DNA from: Pontibacter actiniarum
GTDB lineage: Bacteria; Bacteroidota; Bacteroidia; Cytophagales; Hymenobacteraceae
Length of the DNA: 64,000 bases
Reading direction: 5' to 3'
Assembly (NCBI RefSeq): GCF_003585765.1
Contig: NZ_CP021235.1
Span: 1,922,001-1,986,000 of the forward strand
Under the pieces are notes generated by a model. It worked only from the letters and a program-made list of their open reading frames with translations. It was not told where the DNA came from and searched no databases. This document shows, one piece after another, positions 26,261-35,264 of the stretch; position 1 is the first letter of the stretch; the number at the start of each line of letters is the position of its first letter. The translations under genes were made by a program, and so were the position numbers.

Positions 26261-27615
26261 ATTTCAATAGCACCTTAGAGGTATAGAAAGATTGTTACTT
26301 TCTTTAAGAACACAGACCTGACGTTTAAGGGCATTTCAATAGCACCTTAGAGGTATAGAAAGGTGGTGTTTGGGCTACAGAGAAAGGCACCTTTAGAATT
26401 TCAATAGCACCTTAGAGGTATAGAAAGTCCTGCAGCACTGCAGCCCCCAGTTTCGCGTAAGGTGCAATTTCAATAGCACCTTAGAGGTATAGAAAGGTTA
26501 CGATGTGAACGGTAACTGGACCTTTAACGAGGAGATTTCAATAGCACCTTAGAGGTATAGAAAGGCGCATCCAAGAGGCAGCAGAAGAAATGGAAGAGCA
26601 TTTCAATAGCACCTTAGAGGTATAGAAAGTGCAATACCGGACCGCGGACGGTGTGCTGATCTCCAATTTCAATAGCACCTTAGAGGTATAGAAAGGCTTG
26701 CAGGTATTCGACAAACGCATACCTAAAAGCTAATTTCAATAGCACCTTAGAGGTATAGAAAGGCGCGTACCCCCGCGTGTTTCTGCGGCTATGGTACAAT
26801 TTCAATAGCACCTTAGAGGTATAGAAAGTGAGGAGAAGATAAAGGAGTTCTGGGCCATGAAGGATTTCAATAGCACCTTAGAGGTATAGAAAGAGCCCTT
26901 TGCCATCGAGGCGGTAAGGTGTGGCGGTATTTCAATAGCACCTTAGAGGTATAGAAAGAAAGACACCCAAGACTGCAAGCCGAAAGAGCCGCGCGTATTT
27001 CAATAGCACCTTAGAGGTATAGAAAGAGGACTACAATGCCCTGAAGGCAAAGGCAGACCAGGCATTTCAATAGCACCTTAGAGGTATAGAAAGCCTCCTC
27101 CGCGTCGCGTAGGTGCATCTTTATGTACACATTTCAATAGCACCTTAGAGGTATAGAAAGCGCCTATGGTGTCGTTGGCCCACTCGCTGGTGATCAATTT
27201 CAATAGCACCTTAGAGGTATAGAAAGGTTTCACCTCATCGCCCGGGTAGGTGAAGACCTCCATTTCAATAGCACCTTAGAGGTATAGAAAGATACGCGCC
27301 TCAACTTCCCCGTCTTTGGCTACAATCGAATTTCAATAGCACCTTAGAGGTATAGAAAGCTATACGCCAGGGGCTATCATCTCCTCTGGTTCTTTATTTC
27401 AATAGCACCTTAGAGGTATAGAAAGCCTGATGCACTTCGCTGTAGGATTTTCAGAAGGTGAATTTCAATAGCACCTTAGAGGTATAGAAAGTAAAGTATT
27501 AGCCTCACAAGCCGCTGCACCCCTGTCGACAAAAGTAGACAGGGATGCAGCAACCATATCCCAAGGCTCCCAAACCTGCAGAAACCGGCCTGCCCTCACG
27601 CTGTTTCCGCTGACT

Positions 27616-28479
27616 TTACTTGCAGCTTAGCCTCCAGGTGGCCTGCACCTGCCCTCCGCTTCTTAAGGCGTTCAGTTGCTGCTCATTGGCAACAGCCAAC
27701 AGGCTGGGCGTTGCACTTAGCGTTTCGTACGCAGGCGCAGCAACCCTGTCGAGCTTGAACCCATTGGCCTCGAAGAAATCCTGCGCCTCCTGGAAATCCG
27801 CAAAAGAGAAGTTGCTTGCACCTTGCTTTTGGAAAAAGGCATCCCACTCTTTGGTCTGCCGGGTTGCCCCTTGTACAAAATCATGCTTGATGTAAATATC
27901 AGAAGTTATCCAGTAACCTCCCCGCACCTTTAGAACATCGTGGATTGTTTGGCAGAGCTGTTCAATTTCGGTTCTGCTGAGGTATACCAGCAGGCCCTCG
28001 TTTACAATCAGCAGCGGTCCATCACCGAAGTTTGCCACTGTGTGGTTAAACTGCGCGCGGTCCATCACATTCAGCGGAAGCATCTGCAGCTTTCGTCCCT
28101 CCGGCAAGGCAATGCCCAGTTCGTTTGCCAGCTTCTCCTTTGCCTGAATCACCTGCGGCAGGTCCGTGTCGATGCAATGCCTGACCAGGCCCTGCTGCAA
28201 AAGCGCATGCCCCCTGAAGGTTAAGCCCGAGGAGAGCTCCAGCAGGTTATCCATTTTACTGTCAGCAACAAGCTGGTTGATCGTGGCGTACCGGTGCTCG
28301 AAATGCACAACGCTGGCCCAGGCCCCGAAGTCCTTCTTGTCGAAAGAGGCTTCTACTTTTCCGGAGGATAAAAAATGGGTGGCGGCTTCGTAGGCGTACG
28401 GAATCTTTGTCTGGGCCCTCAGCAGCATGAGTGCGATCGCGGAGTCACTGATAGCGGTGTAATCTCTGGTCTTGTCCAT
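27616..28479 (-). CDS. Class I SAM-dependent methyltransferase, LCM/PPM-like
   Basis: A 287-aa cytoplasmic protein. The SAM-binding motif I is LLELSSGLTFRG (about 80-91), followed by the motif II acid CIDTDLPQV and the NEGLLVYLSRTEIEQL helix-turn typical of the leucine-carboxyl-methyltransferase-like family. Such enzymes methylate carboxyl or hydroxyl groups of small molecules. It lies 76 bp downstream of the AraC gene on the same strand, so that regulator may control it. The substrate is unknown. It ends 124 bp after the CRISPR array on the opposite strand. Confidence 0.85.
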   Translation of the reverse strand: MDKTRDYTAISDSAIALMLLRAQTKIPYAYEAATHFLSSGKVEASFDKKDFGAWASVVHFEHRYATINQLVADSKMDNLLELSSGLTFRGHALLQQGLVRHCIDTDLPQVIQAKEKLANELGIALPEGRKLQMLPLNVMDRAQFNHTVANFGDGPLLIVNEGLLVYLSRTEIEQLCQTIHDVLKVRGGYWITSDIYIKHDFVQGATRQTKEWDAFFQKQGASNFSFADFQEAQDFFEANGFKLDRVAAPAYETLSATPSLLAVANEQQLNALRSGGQVQATWRLSCK

Positions 28480-28555
28480 GATAAGTATGTTTGATCTGGC
28501 GCAAAACTAGCAACGCAGGCCCAGCCAAAATTGTAAAATCCGGACAGCCCAGCCG

Positions 28556-29374
28556 CTACTCCAACTGGTTGAACAAAGACCCGAAGGCATTTTCTACCTT
28601 GGCGTACTTATGGGGCGTGTAGCCTGTGTAGCGTTTAAACTCCTTTATGTAGTGAGACTGGTCAAAGAAATGATCGTAGTAGGCCTGCTCACCGGGCTGG
28701 GCAAGTTCTGGCGGCAACAGCAGCATGTGCTTTATCCGAACAATCCGGGCTAGGTCTTTCGGGCTTAGCCCCACCACCTCCTTAAAAACCCTGTTAAGGT
28801 GCCGCTGAGAGTATCCCGTCTTCTCTGCCAGCGGGCCCATGCCCAACTGCCCCTTTAGCCTGAAGAGCTCTTCAATAGAAAAGCGCGCGATCCCCTCCAG
28901 GCTTGTAGCTGGCCTCAACCTGCCGATCAGGTACTCCTGCAGTTTGGCAGCCATCCGGTCAGGGTCGCCTATGGTTAGCAGCTGCTCAACCAGCAGGTCT
29001 GCATCCCTCGGGAAAAGGTCATCCCCAGGCACAATCGCATCTGCAACCTCCTGCAGCGGGAACGGGAAAAACCTGTAGGCAGCAAAGGGCTTAAAGCTGA
29101 TGCCTACTGTCACTACGTTTCCTCCCCCACACAGTAGCACAGGCCTGGACTGGTGGCCAATCAGGCTAAGGGTGGCTTCCCTGGTATGAAACAATTTGGA
29201 GGAGTGAACCAAGGTGCTGTAGCTGCCTTTATAGGTAAAGGTGAGCGTGATGTGCCCCGAGGGAACCACTGTTTTAATGTCGGTCAGCGGAACATCGTTA
29301 GCGCTCTCAAACACCCACACCTTACGCAGATAGGGCTGTAGTATCGGGCTAACGGGCAACACACGAATGTTCAT
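28556..29374 (-). CDS. AraC-family transcriptional regulator
   Basis: A 272-aa protein. The N-terminal ~155 residues form a DUF6597-type cupin-like sensor domain (IKTVVPSGHITLTFTY). The C-terminal AraC HTH domain (about 160-260) has LAEKTGYSQRHLNRVFKEVVG and YYDHFFDQSHYIKEFKRYTGYTP, split over its two HTH motifs. It is upstream of the methyltransferase gene on the same strand, so the pair may be one transcript with the regulator acting on it. The inducer is unknown. Confidence 0.92.
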   Translation of the reverse strand: MNIRVLPVSPILQPYLRKVWVFESANDVPLTDIKTVVPSGHITLTFTYKGSYSTLVHSSKLFHTREATLSLIGHQSRPVLLCGGGNVVTVGISFKPFAAYRFFPFPLQEVADAIVPGDDLFPRDADLLVEQLLTIGDPDRMAAKLQEYLIGRLRPATSLEGIARFSIEELFRLKGQLGMGPLAEKTGYSQRHLNRVFKEVVGLSPKDLARIVRIKHMLLLPPELAQPGEQAYYDHFFDQSHYIKEFKRYTGYTPHKYAKVENAFGSLFNQLE

Positions 29375-29515
29375 CTTCTAAAGGGTGGCGCAGCTTCCGC
29401 CGCTACAAAGAGGGCTTTAAGCGCTTGCTGTGGTACAGAGAATTACTACCTCAAAGTAACGAAAGTAATCACGACTCATGCAAGGCGTAGAGCTCCTTTT
29501 GAAAGTCTGTTGCCG

Positions 29516-31081
29516 CTACAGACTGACCTTCACCACCTTTCGCACAACCACCCGATCATCTGGAAAAGTGAGGCAGAACAGGTACAGCCCATCCGCCAGG
29601 CCCGATATATCCACCTCCTGCCCTGCAGTTACTCCTTCTTTCAGGGGCACGACCTGCTGGCCGATCACGTTCACGACCATCAGGTCGAAGCGCTGGTTAA
29701 AGTCACAGTCCCCCGCCGTACCGAACCTCACGTTGCCGCCAGTCGGGTTGGGGTACACCTGCAAAGCCTCCGGCGTACAGCCCACCGGCTCCTGCCCTTC
29801 CGGCTCCAGCCCGTTGAAGTATGACTGTATGAAGTTCGGCAGCCCAAGCGCCACGTTTCCGTCCCCGAAGTCGAAGTCAACCAGGTTAACCCGGCAGCTG
29901 TAGCCAGGCGCGTTCGGTTGCCCGATGACCAGCATCGTGTGGTTGCCCGGGATTTCGGGCCCGCTGTACACATGGTGGCTCGTGCCGTAGATTCTGCCGT
30001 CCGGCCCGATCTGCAGATCGTAGTACCCTGTGCCCAACTGCCTGGGCGGAATGTTAGTGTCAGGGTTCCCCTGGATGATGCTTTTGCCTGAGGCAACCAC
30101 GGCCTCTACGCTCTGCAGGGACAGGTCATACTGCCGTATCACGTCCTTGTAAGCAGTGTTGCGAGGGCTAAGGCAGCTGACATAGAGCTTGGAGTTGTCG
30201 GGGGAGAAGGATACCCCGTACTGCGCCTCCAGGTCGCCGAGGCTCCGGTAGTTGGAGAGCGTGCCGGTGGAGGCATCAAAGTCGAACAGGTCGAACGGCC
30301 GCCCCTCCTCAAAGTCGACGGCGCAGGCCAGCATGGTGCCGTCGGGCGAAGGCTTCATCATTCCTCTTATCTCGCTGTTGCTGACCTTACCAGCGTAGGT
30401 GCGGCTGCGGTGGGCTGACCCGATACGCTGCACGGAGGGCTCCGCTGCCACGCCTGCCGCTGAAACCTTTTGCACCAGAAAAGCATCGCTGTTCCACTCG
30501 TGGGTGAGCAGCCAAAAATCGCTGCCGTTGGCGTGCGGAATTGCTGTGAGCTTCTCTGTGATATTGCCCTGCAACAGCACATCCTTCTCGGAAGCCACGA
30601 TGTCTCCGCTCCCCCCATTCAGACGCATGTCCACGATAGAGTAGCGCAGCTCACAGCTGTAGGAAGGCTGCAGGACCTCATCTATATAGCCGAAGATGCA
30701 GTTGTAGTGGTCGGCCGGGGCGCTGAAGCGCACAGAGAACACGTAGTAACGGTGCTCGCTTCCGGGCACCGGCATAATGAGGGCGGGTTGGCTGATGGCG
30801 GACGGGCAAGGCACTTCGAAGGTATCGCTCCCGGGCATCAGGCGGTGCTGCCTGTCCCAGGTGTTTCGGCCGTTGGTGTAGAACAGCAGCGCACCCGTCT
30901 CTCTGTCTGAGACGGTGGCAGTGGCGCTTTCTGTTACCAGGCTCCCATCCGTAAGGGCCTCAGGCACCTTGCCGATGAAACGCAGCCCTGCCTTGTTGCC
31001 AAAATACCAGTAAGCCGCCTCCTTCTGAGCGAAAGCCGCTAACGGTGTACACAGGAACAAGAAAAGCAGAACCAGCCTCAT
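29516..31081 (-). CDS. Secreted β-propeller-like protein with type 9 secretion signal
   Basis: A 521-aa exported protein with signal peptide (1-18, ending AFAQ). The middle (about 130-430) has repeated PSPDGTML, FSPDNSKLY and QIGPDGRIYG strands of WD40/PD40-like blades. The last 80 residues are a T9SS type A sorting domain: VYPNPTGGNVRFG, then VVNVIGQQV and DISGLADGLYLFCL. The protein should cross the outer membrane by the T9SS and be attached or released at the surface. The C-terminal signal is one of the strongest Bacteroidota markers in the window. Its ligand is unknown. Confidence 0.92.
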   Translation of the reverse strand: MRLVLLFLFLCTPLAAFAQKEAAYWYFGNKAGLRFIGKVPEALTDGSLVTESATATVSDRETGALLFYTNGRNTWDRQHRLMPGSDTFEVPCPSAISQPALIMPVPGSEHRYYVFSVRFSAPADHYNCIFGYIDEVLQPSYSCELRYSIVDMRLNGGSGDIVASEKDVLLQGNITEKLTAIPHANGSDFWLLTHEWNSDAFLVQKVSAAGVAAEPSVQRIGSAHRSRTYAGKVSNSEIRGMMKPSPDGTMLACAVDFEEGRPFDLFDFDASTGTLSNYRSLGDLEAQYGVSFSPDNSKLYVSCLSPRNTAYKDVIRQYDLSLQSVEAVVASGKSIIQGNPDTNIPPRQLGTGYYDLQIGPDGRIYGTSHHVYSGPEIPGNHTMLVIGQPNAPGYSCRVNLVDFDFGDGNVALGLPNFIQSYFNGLEPEGQEPVGCTPEALQVYPNPTGGNVRFGTAGDCDFNQRFDLMVVNVIGQQVVPLKEGVTAGQEVDISGLADGLYLFCLTFPDDRVVVRKVVKVSL

Positions 31082-31430
31082 TGCGTTATACCTTGAATCG
31101 ATTTGACACCTTAGCGTATCTCACCCGCTACTTTATACTTTACTTATACAAATTAGGATATTTAAAAATATCTCCCTCAACTCTCACCCAGAGAAATGGA
31201 AGCATCGCCAGAACATAGCCACTGCCACAGCCGCCGCCGCCTTACCTGGTGCAGTTAATCCTGCGCTGCGACAGGCCAGCAATAAAAAAGCCGCACCATC
31301 TTACGTGGTGCGGCTTTTGGGACACAGCATCTTTCCCCTTAATAAGTGAGGCGATTTTATACTTTGTAAGGTAACGCCACAGGTTACAAGCAGCAGAGCA
31401 GATGCACACACGGCTGCATGCTATACTTGC
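31082..31430. other. Intergenic region (349 bp)
   Basis: It holds the terminator of the kelch gene. No gene is supported. Several TATACTT heptamers occur at 31129, 31369 and just beyond. Confidence 0.6.
31283..31318 (-). terminator. Rho-independent terminator of the kelch gene
   Basis: A 13-bp stem (AAAAGCCGCACCA, 31286-31298 with 31306-31318) and a 7-nt loop. On the minus strand it is followed by a T-rich run. Confidence 0.85.
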
Positions 31431-32348
31431 TTAATCCACCGTATCTATACTTGCAGCTTCCAGCTTTGACAGCGACGTTGTAATTGGCGTTTGCCGGTTA
31501 CCGCCTGCTACATACAGTTTGCCATCCAGGATGTGGCTTGCGGCATGTCGCCGCCCGGTCATATTGCTTTGCAAGGCGTGGTAGGTTCGTGTTCTGGTGT
31601 CGAAGTACCCCAGGCGAGCCAGGTCAGTGTAGTCGCCGACCAGGTAAATATCCGTTCCATTCACGGCAACGGCATGCCCCGAAACCTTCACAGGCAGGTC
31701 GGCAACATGCGCCCAGGTGCCGGTGTGCAAATCGTACATAGCGACTTCAGAGGATTGTTTGCCGTTGTACCCTCCAAGTGTGTACAGGTGCCCGTCTACT
31801 ATAGCACCCCTGGCTTCTTTGGCTTCAGGCATACTGGCGAGGGCCGTCCACATGTTCGTGGCAGGATCAAACTTATACAGCTTATCGGAGAACTCCTTGG
31901 CAGACCTGGCACCACCAAAGGCATAGATCTGCCCCTCCCACACGGCTACGCCCCCGCCGTATACCGGGTTCGGGTTAACGGCGGCATAGTCTACTTCGCC
32001 TGTTGCCAGGTCAACTACCTCCACCTTCTCGTTGAGCGCTCCATGGGCGGTAAGGCCATTAAAAATGTACAACTTACCGCCAACAACGGCCGAAGAGGCA
32101 AAGCGCTTGGGAATGGTTTTGTTCGTGAGCAGTTCCCAGGTATTGCTGCTGATATCATACTTCTCAACTTCCGGTGTATAATTAACCGTTTTGGAGTACC
32201 CGTTCGCCACATAAATAGCGTTGCTGTCTGCGGCGCTTGTAACGGCTCCACGAGCGGCTGGCATATTGGCCAGGTTCTCGAACTGTAATTGCGCGAACGT
32301 GCTTGTGCCCAGCAGGGCGAAGATAAGGAAGAGGATTGTTTGCTTCAT
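31431..32348 (-). CDS. Exported kelch-repeat protein
   Basis: A 305-aa protein with a signal peptide (1-20, ending TFAQ). It has about five to six kelch-type blades, each with a GG pair and a Y..N.W pattern: YVANGYSKT, LYIFNGLTAHG, IYAFGGARS, LYTLGGYNG and LYVAGGNRQ. They should form a six-bladed β-propeller. Kelch propellers bind proteins or sugars; some (NanM-like) are mutarotases, but I see no diagnostic residues. It is periplasmic or surface bound. It is co-oriented with the T9SS gene but has its own terminator before it. Confidence 0.88.
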   Translation of the reverse strand: MKQTILFLIFALLGTSTFAQLQFENLANMPAARGAVTSAADSNAIYVANGYSKTVNYTPEVEKYDISSNTWELLTNKTIPKRFASSAVVGGKLYIFNGLTAHGALNEKVEVVDLATGEVDYAAVNPNPVYGGGVAVWEGQIYAFGGARSAKEFSDKLYKFDPATNMWTALASMPEAKEARGAIVDGHLYTLGGYNGKQSSEVAMYDLHTGTWAHVADLPVKVSGHAVAVNGTDIYLVGDYTDLARLGYFDTRTRTYHALQSNMTGRRHAASHILDGKLYVAGGNRQTPITTSLSKLEAASIDTVD

Positions 32349-33314
32349 GTACTGTAGTAAGTGAATGGTTAAGAAAAGGAGAAGTTGAGGCTGGCTCTAC
32401 TTTAGAAACGAAGGTACAAAGATCCTCCAAAAATGATCCTCCCCCCAGTTATTTTATACTTCCCGCAGAAAAATTTTGACCGCAGAAAGAGTGACAGGAT
32501 ACAGCATTCACGCTTCTGTAAAGCAGCACCAGTAAAGCAGGGCGGCGGAAAGACAGCACACAGGAAGTACCCTTGCAAAGGGTAAGGCACCCGATCCAGC
32601 AGCGATCCTGCCAAAGCAACTCCGGCCCCCACCGCACCTATCCTTAGAAGCACCGCAACATGCTGTTCGTCCGGCGGCAGGGTGCGTATAGGCAAGAACT
32701 ACACGCAAGCGGTTGCTTTTGTAACTGCCTTTGGCTTACTTTGGCTAATAAGTTTGACTGTGCCATGCTACCTCCTAACAGCTTTTCCTGTTCTTACTTA
32801 AAGCCGCTCAACGGCTTTGTAGCAGCCTCGCATCACGTATCTCTGAGTGATGTGCTGAATGGCTACTGCCTTAACTTTTACGCAACTCCTAAGGACTTCA
32901 ATAAGTAAGCCGGACGCCTCCGGCCCTACCCCCTACGCTGAGCAGGAGGAGCGTTTTGGCTGCCAATGCGCCTAAGCCCTGGCCTGCTCTTTTTCCATTT
33001 TACAATTCCATCAAAGCCGACAACAACTGCCAGCGAGGCGTTTCCCTCACTTGTACAGGTGCTTTCCGGCTTTGGCAAAGAACACTTTAGTTACAGGTGG
33101 AGCGCGGTACACTTACCGGCACCCGCTGCAACCTTTACCCATACTGCCCCGCCGCTAACACAGCAGCAGGTGCCATGCCTCCGCCTATGGCATACGCCCA
33201 AAGTATGCCGTAGGCGGAGGCATGGCCTTTGGGCAGGTTTGGCTCGGTTGGGCTACCGCTGCCGTTTTTAGCAGCATCCGCCAATAAAAAAGATACAAAC
33301 CTACTTTCAATAAA
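32349..33314. other. Gene-poor intergenic region (966 bp)
   Basis: Open frames are short, have no family features and disagree with the local hairpin. The only clear structure is the large inverted repeat at 33172-33226. Confidence 0.5.
33172..33226. repeat. Large imperfect palindrome, 24-bp arms
   Basis: Arms GCCATGCCTCCGCC... (33172-33195) and ...GGCGGAGGCATGGC (33203-33226) match at 23 of 24 positions, the mismatch being G-T pairable. The 7-nt loop GCCCAAA can instead pair with TTTGGGC right after the right arm, so two alternative folds are possible. There is no T-run. Confidence 0.8.
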
Positions 33315-33722
33315 ATGATGAGCACGATTTATTTAACCGAGAAAGACCACCAGCGCTTGCACAGCCTGGTGCAGGCACACCGCCTGGAGAACAACCCCGC
33401 CGCCGTGGCCGCCTTGAGCAAAGAACTGAAGCGGGCAAAGGTGGTACCGTCAGCCGAGGTGCCTGTGGACGTGGTAACGATGAACTCCCTTGTGAAACTC
33501 AAGGAAATGAACAGCTCCACCGAAATGGAGATCACGGTGGTTTACCCCAAAGACGCAGACCTGGGCAGCCGTAAAGTGTCTGTGCTGGCACCGGTTGGCA
33601 CCGCCATACTTGGCTGCCGGGTTGGCGACGAAGTGAGCTGGCCATCGCCAAAAGGCACTGTCGTGTACCAGGTGGTGGAGGTTGTGTACCAGCCCGAAGC
33701 GGCCGGCAACATGTACCTTTAA
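33315..33722 (+). CDS. GreA/GreB-family, Rnk-like transcription factor
   Basis: A 135-aa protein: an N-terminal short coiled coil (about 10-50) and a C-terminal GreA/B FKBP-like domain with the strand-turn motif SVLAPVGTAILGCRVGDEVSWPSP (split as usual). This size and layout match the Rnk/regulator of nucleoside diphosphate kinase group, which binds RNA polymerase via the C-terminal domain but lacks the acidic coiled-coil tip of GreA. It lies 43 bp before mreB on the same strand, which may form a bicistron. No better function can be given. Confidence 0.85.
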   Translation: MMSTIYLTEKDHQRLHSLVQAHRLENNPAAVAALSKELKRAKVVPSAEVPVDVVTMNSLVKLKEMNSSTEMEITVVYPKDADLGSRKVSVLAPVGTAILGCRVGDEVSWPSPKGTVVYQVVEVVYQPEAAGNMYL

Positions 33723-33765
33723 CCGAGTGCCGGAACAAGGGCAACAAACCTTCAAAACATATGAA

Positions 33766-34788
33766 ATGGGGATTTTAGATTTTCTCACACAGGGTATCGC
33801 CATGGACCTGGGCACTGCCAACTTTCTGCTGATGCAGGAAGACAGCGTGGTGGTGGATGAGCCTGCTGTGGTTGCGTTTAACCGAACGTCGGGGGAAGTG
33901 ATTGCCGTAGGCAGGAAAGCGGAGCAAATGGAAGGAAAAGAGCACGAGAACATCCGCATCATCCGGCCACTGAAGAACGGTGTCATTGCAGACTTTCATG
34001 CGGCAGAGCAAATGATGAAAGGGATGCTCCAACTCGTCGGCAAAAGCAGGAGCCGCTTTGCGCCCTCGTATAAAATGGTGATCTGTGTTCCGTCGGGCAT
34101 AACAGAGGTAGAGAAACGGGCGATCCGCGACTCCGCCGTTATTGCCGGGGCAAAGGAGGTGTACCTGATACACGAGCCCATTGCCGCGGCCATCGGTATC
34201 GGGCTGGATGTGCAGGACTCCACAGGGCACATGGTGATAGATATTGGGGGCGGCACCACCGAAATAGCCGTCATCGCCCTCAGCGGCATCGTGTGTGACC
34301 AGTCTATCCGGGTGGCCGGCGACAACTTTAACGCCGACATCATACACCATGTGCGCCGCCAGCACAACATGCTCATAGGGCAGTCTACGGCCGAAAAGAT
34401 AAAGCTGGCGGTGGGCGCTGCCCTGCCCGAGCTACAGCACCCACCTGCCGACTATGCGTTAAAGGGGCGCGACTTACTGAGTGGGCTGCCGAAGCAGGTG
34501 ATGGTGTCGTACCAGGAGGTGGCGCACTACCTCGATAAGTCGCTGACTAAAATTGAGGAAGCCATTCTGAAAACGCTCGAGATCACGCCTCCAGAGCTCT
34601 CTTCGGACATACACCACGCAGGCATCTACCTGACGGGCGGCGGGGCGCTGCTGCGGGGACTAGGCACCCGCATTGCCGCCCGCACCAAACTCCCGGTGCA
34701 TGTGGTGGATGAGCCCCTGCTGGCCGTTGTAAAGGGTACTGGTATTGCCCTGCGGGATATGCACAACCTGCAGTTCCTGATGCGGTAG
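33766..34788 (+). CDS. mreB: MreB, rod-shape actin homologue
   Basis: The ATG at MGILDFLTQGIAMDLGTAN is taken as start, giving 340 aa, close to usual MreB; the longer frame reads back into the previous gene. It has the actin ATPase motifs IAMDLGTAN (phosphate 1), MVIDIGGGTTEIAVIAL (phosphate 2) and LTGGGALLRGL (adenosine). Also present are CVPSGITEVEKRA and EPIAAAIG. It polymerises under the membrane and guides wall synthesis. The usual mreC, mreD and rodA partners are not next to it; instead an Rnk-like gene precedes and an intergenic hairpin follows. Confidence 0.95.
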   Translation: MGILDFLTQGIAMDLGTANFLLMQEDSVVVDEPAVVAFNRTSGEVIAVGRKAEQMEGKEHENIRIIRPLKNGVIADFHAAEQMMKGMLQLVGKSRSRFAPSYKMVICVPSGITEVEKRAIRDSAVIAGAKEVYLIHEPIAAAIGIGLDVQDSTGHMVIDIGGGTTEIAVIALSGIVCDQSIRVAGDNFNADIIHHVRRQHNMLIGQSTAEKIKLAVGAALPELQHPPADYALKGRDLLSGLPKQVMVSYQEVAHYLDKSLTKIEEAILKTLEITPPELSSDIHHAGIYLTGGGALLRGLGTRIAARTKLPVHVVDEPLLAVVKGTGIALRDMHNLQFLMR

Positions 34789-34896
34789 CTGTGCCGGGGC
34801 CACCTGCAGTCCCGGCCTTACATGAGTTGCCCCACCTATGAGGATAAAGCTTAACGCTGTACGCCGGAGCCAAAACCGGGCTGACGATAGAGGAAA

Positions 34897-34936
34897 GTAT
34901 GGGAGCCTTGGTTCGCCTGAACGAACGCTCCCATAC
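34897..34936. other. Bulged hairpin downstream of mreB
   Basis: GTATGGGAGC (34897-34906) pairs with GCTCCCATAC (34927-34936). An inner GTTCG/CGAAC stem sits beyond a 4-nt CTTG bulge. No T-run follows, so its role as a terminator is doubtful. Confidence 0.55.
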
Positions 34937-35198
34937 GCCGTCTCTTAAAACCCGCTGTACAGAACCATGCCTGTCCCACTAGAACTTTCCCTTCCCTCTC
35001 CCCCCGGCGGCACATCCCTTTGGCTCCCGCCCCGCAAAAAACGGCTGCTGCTTCGCATCAAGACAATGTCTTACAAAATGTTATACCCTAACTCCTCCTA
35101 AGAGCAAGTTCAGGGGTTTGCAGCACTGTTCAAAGGCTTCTGACGCCACTACTCCATCCACAGATTTACTATTGTATTCAATATAGCGAATAATATTA

Positions 35199-35230
35199 TT
35201 TGGAATGTTTCTAAACAAGACCTATACTTG
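35199..35230 (+). promoter_or_regulatory. Promoter of the TonB-receptor operon
   Basis: TTTG (35199-35202) is 20 bp before TATACTTG (35223-35230), a one-mismatch TAnnTTTG. The start site would be around 35235, at the edge of the operator. Confidence 0.6.
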
Positions 35231-35236
35231 CATCGG

Positions 35237-35257
35237 TATTTATACTTAGTCTAAATA
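35237..35257. promoter_or_regulatory. Palindromic operator before the TonB-receptor gene
   Basis: A 21-bp near-palindrome, TATTTATACT-T-AGTCTAAATA, with 18 of 21 positions symmetric when the centre base is counted as unpaired. It lies at +1 to +20 of the predicted transcript and 7 bp before the GTG start, so binding would block transcription. The AT-rich arms around CT-AG resemble iron/manganese repressor (DtxR/MntR) sites, by analogy only. Confidence 0.55.
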
Positions 35258-35264
35258 AAAAAGC

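Larger units (their letters stand above)
22080..27491 (+). CRISPR. CRISPR array, 82 repeats and 81 spacers
   Basis: By hand I find 82 copies of one 30-bp repeat, starting ATTTCAATAGCACC and ending TTAGAGGTATAGAAAG. Spacers are 34-42 bp. All copies look identical, including the last (27462-27491), which is usually the degenerate end. The repeat end ATAGAAAG is of the ATTGAAAG type used by I-B systems as crRNA 5' handle, so the plus strand is the crRNA strand, transcribed away from cas2. A five-spacer block occurs twice (see the repeat entries), leaving about 75 distinct spacers. No spacer was checked against databases. Confidence 0.99.
34789..35264. other. Intergenic region with promoter and operator (476 bp)
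   Basis: After mreB it holds a hairpin (34897-34936), and near its end a promoter and palindromic operator. The rest shows no gene. Confidence 0.6.

Noticed and set aside
26538..27263. Minus-strand frames within the CRISPR array (26538-26720 and 27078-27263)
   Set aside because: They translate the repeat itself again and again (FYTSKVLLK), so they come from the array, not from a gene.
31491..32288. A 265-codon plus-strand frame opposite the kelch gene
   Set aside because: The kelch protein on the minus strand has clear blades and a signal peptide.
32966..33271. Open frame across the large hairpin in the 966-bp gap
   Set aside because: It runs through both arms of the inverted repeat, is Pro/Thr-rich by chance and has no homologous features.
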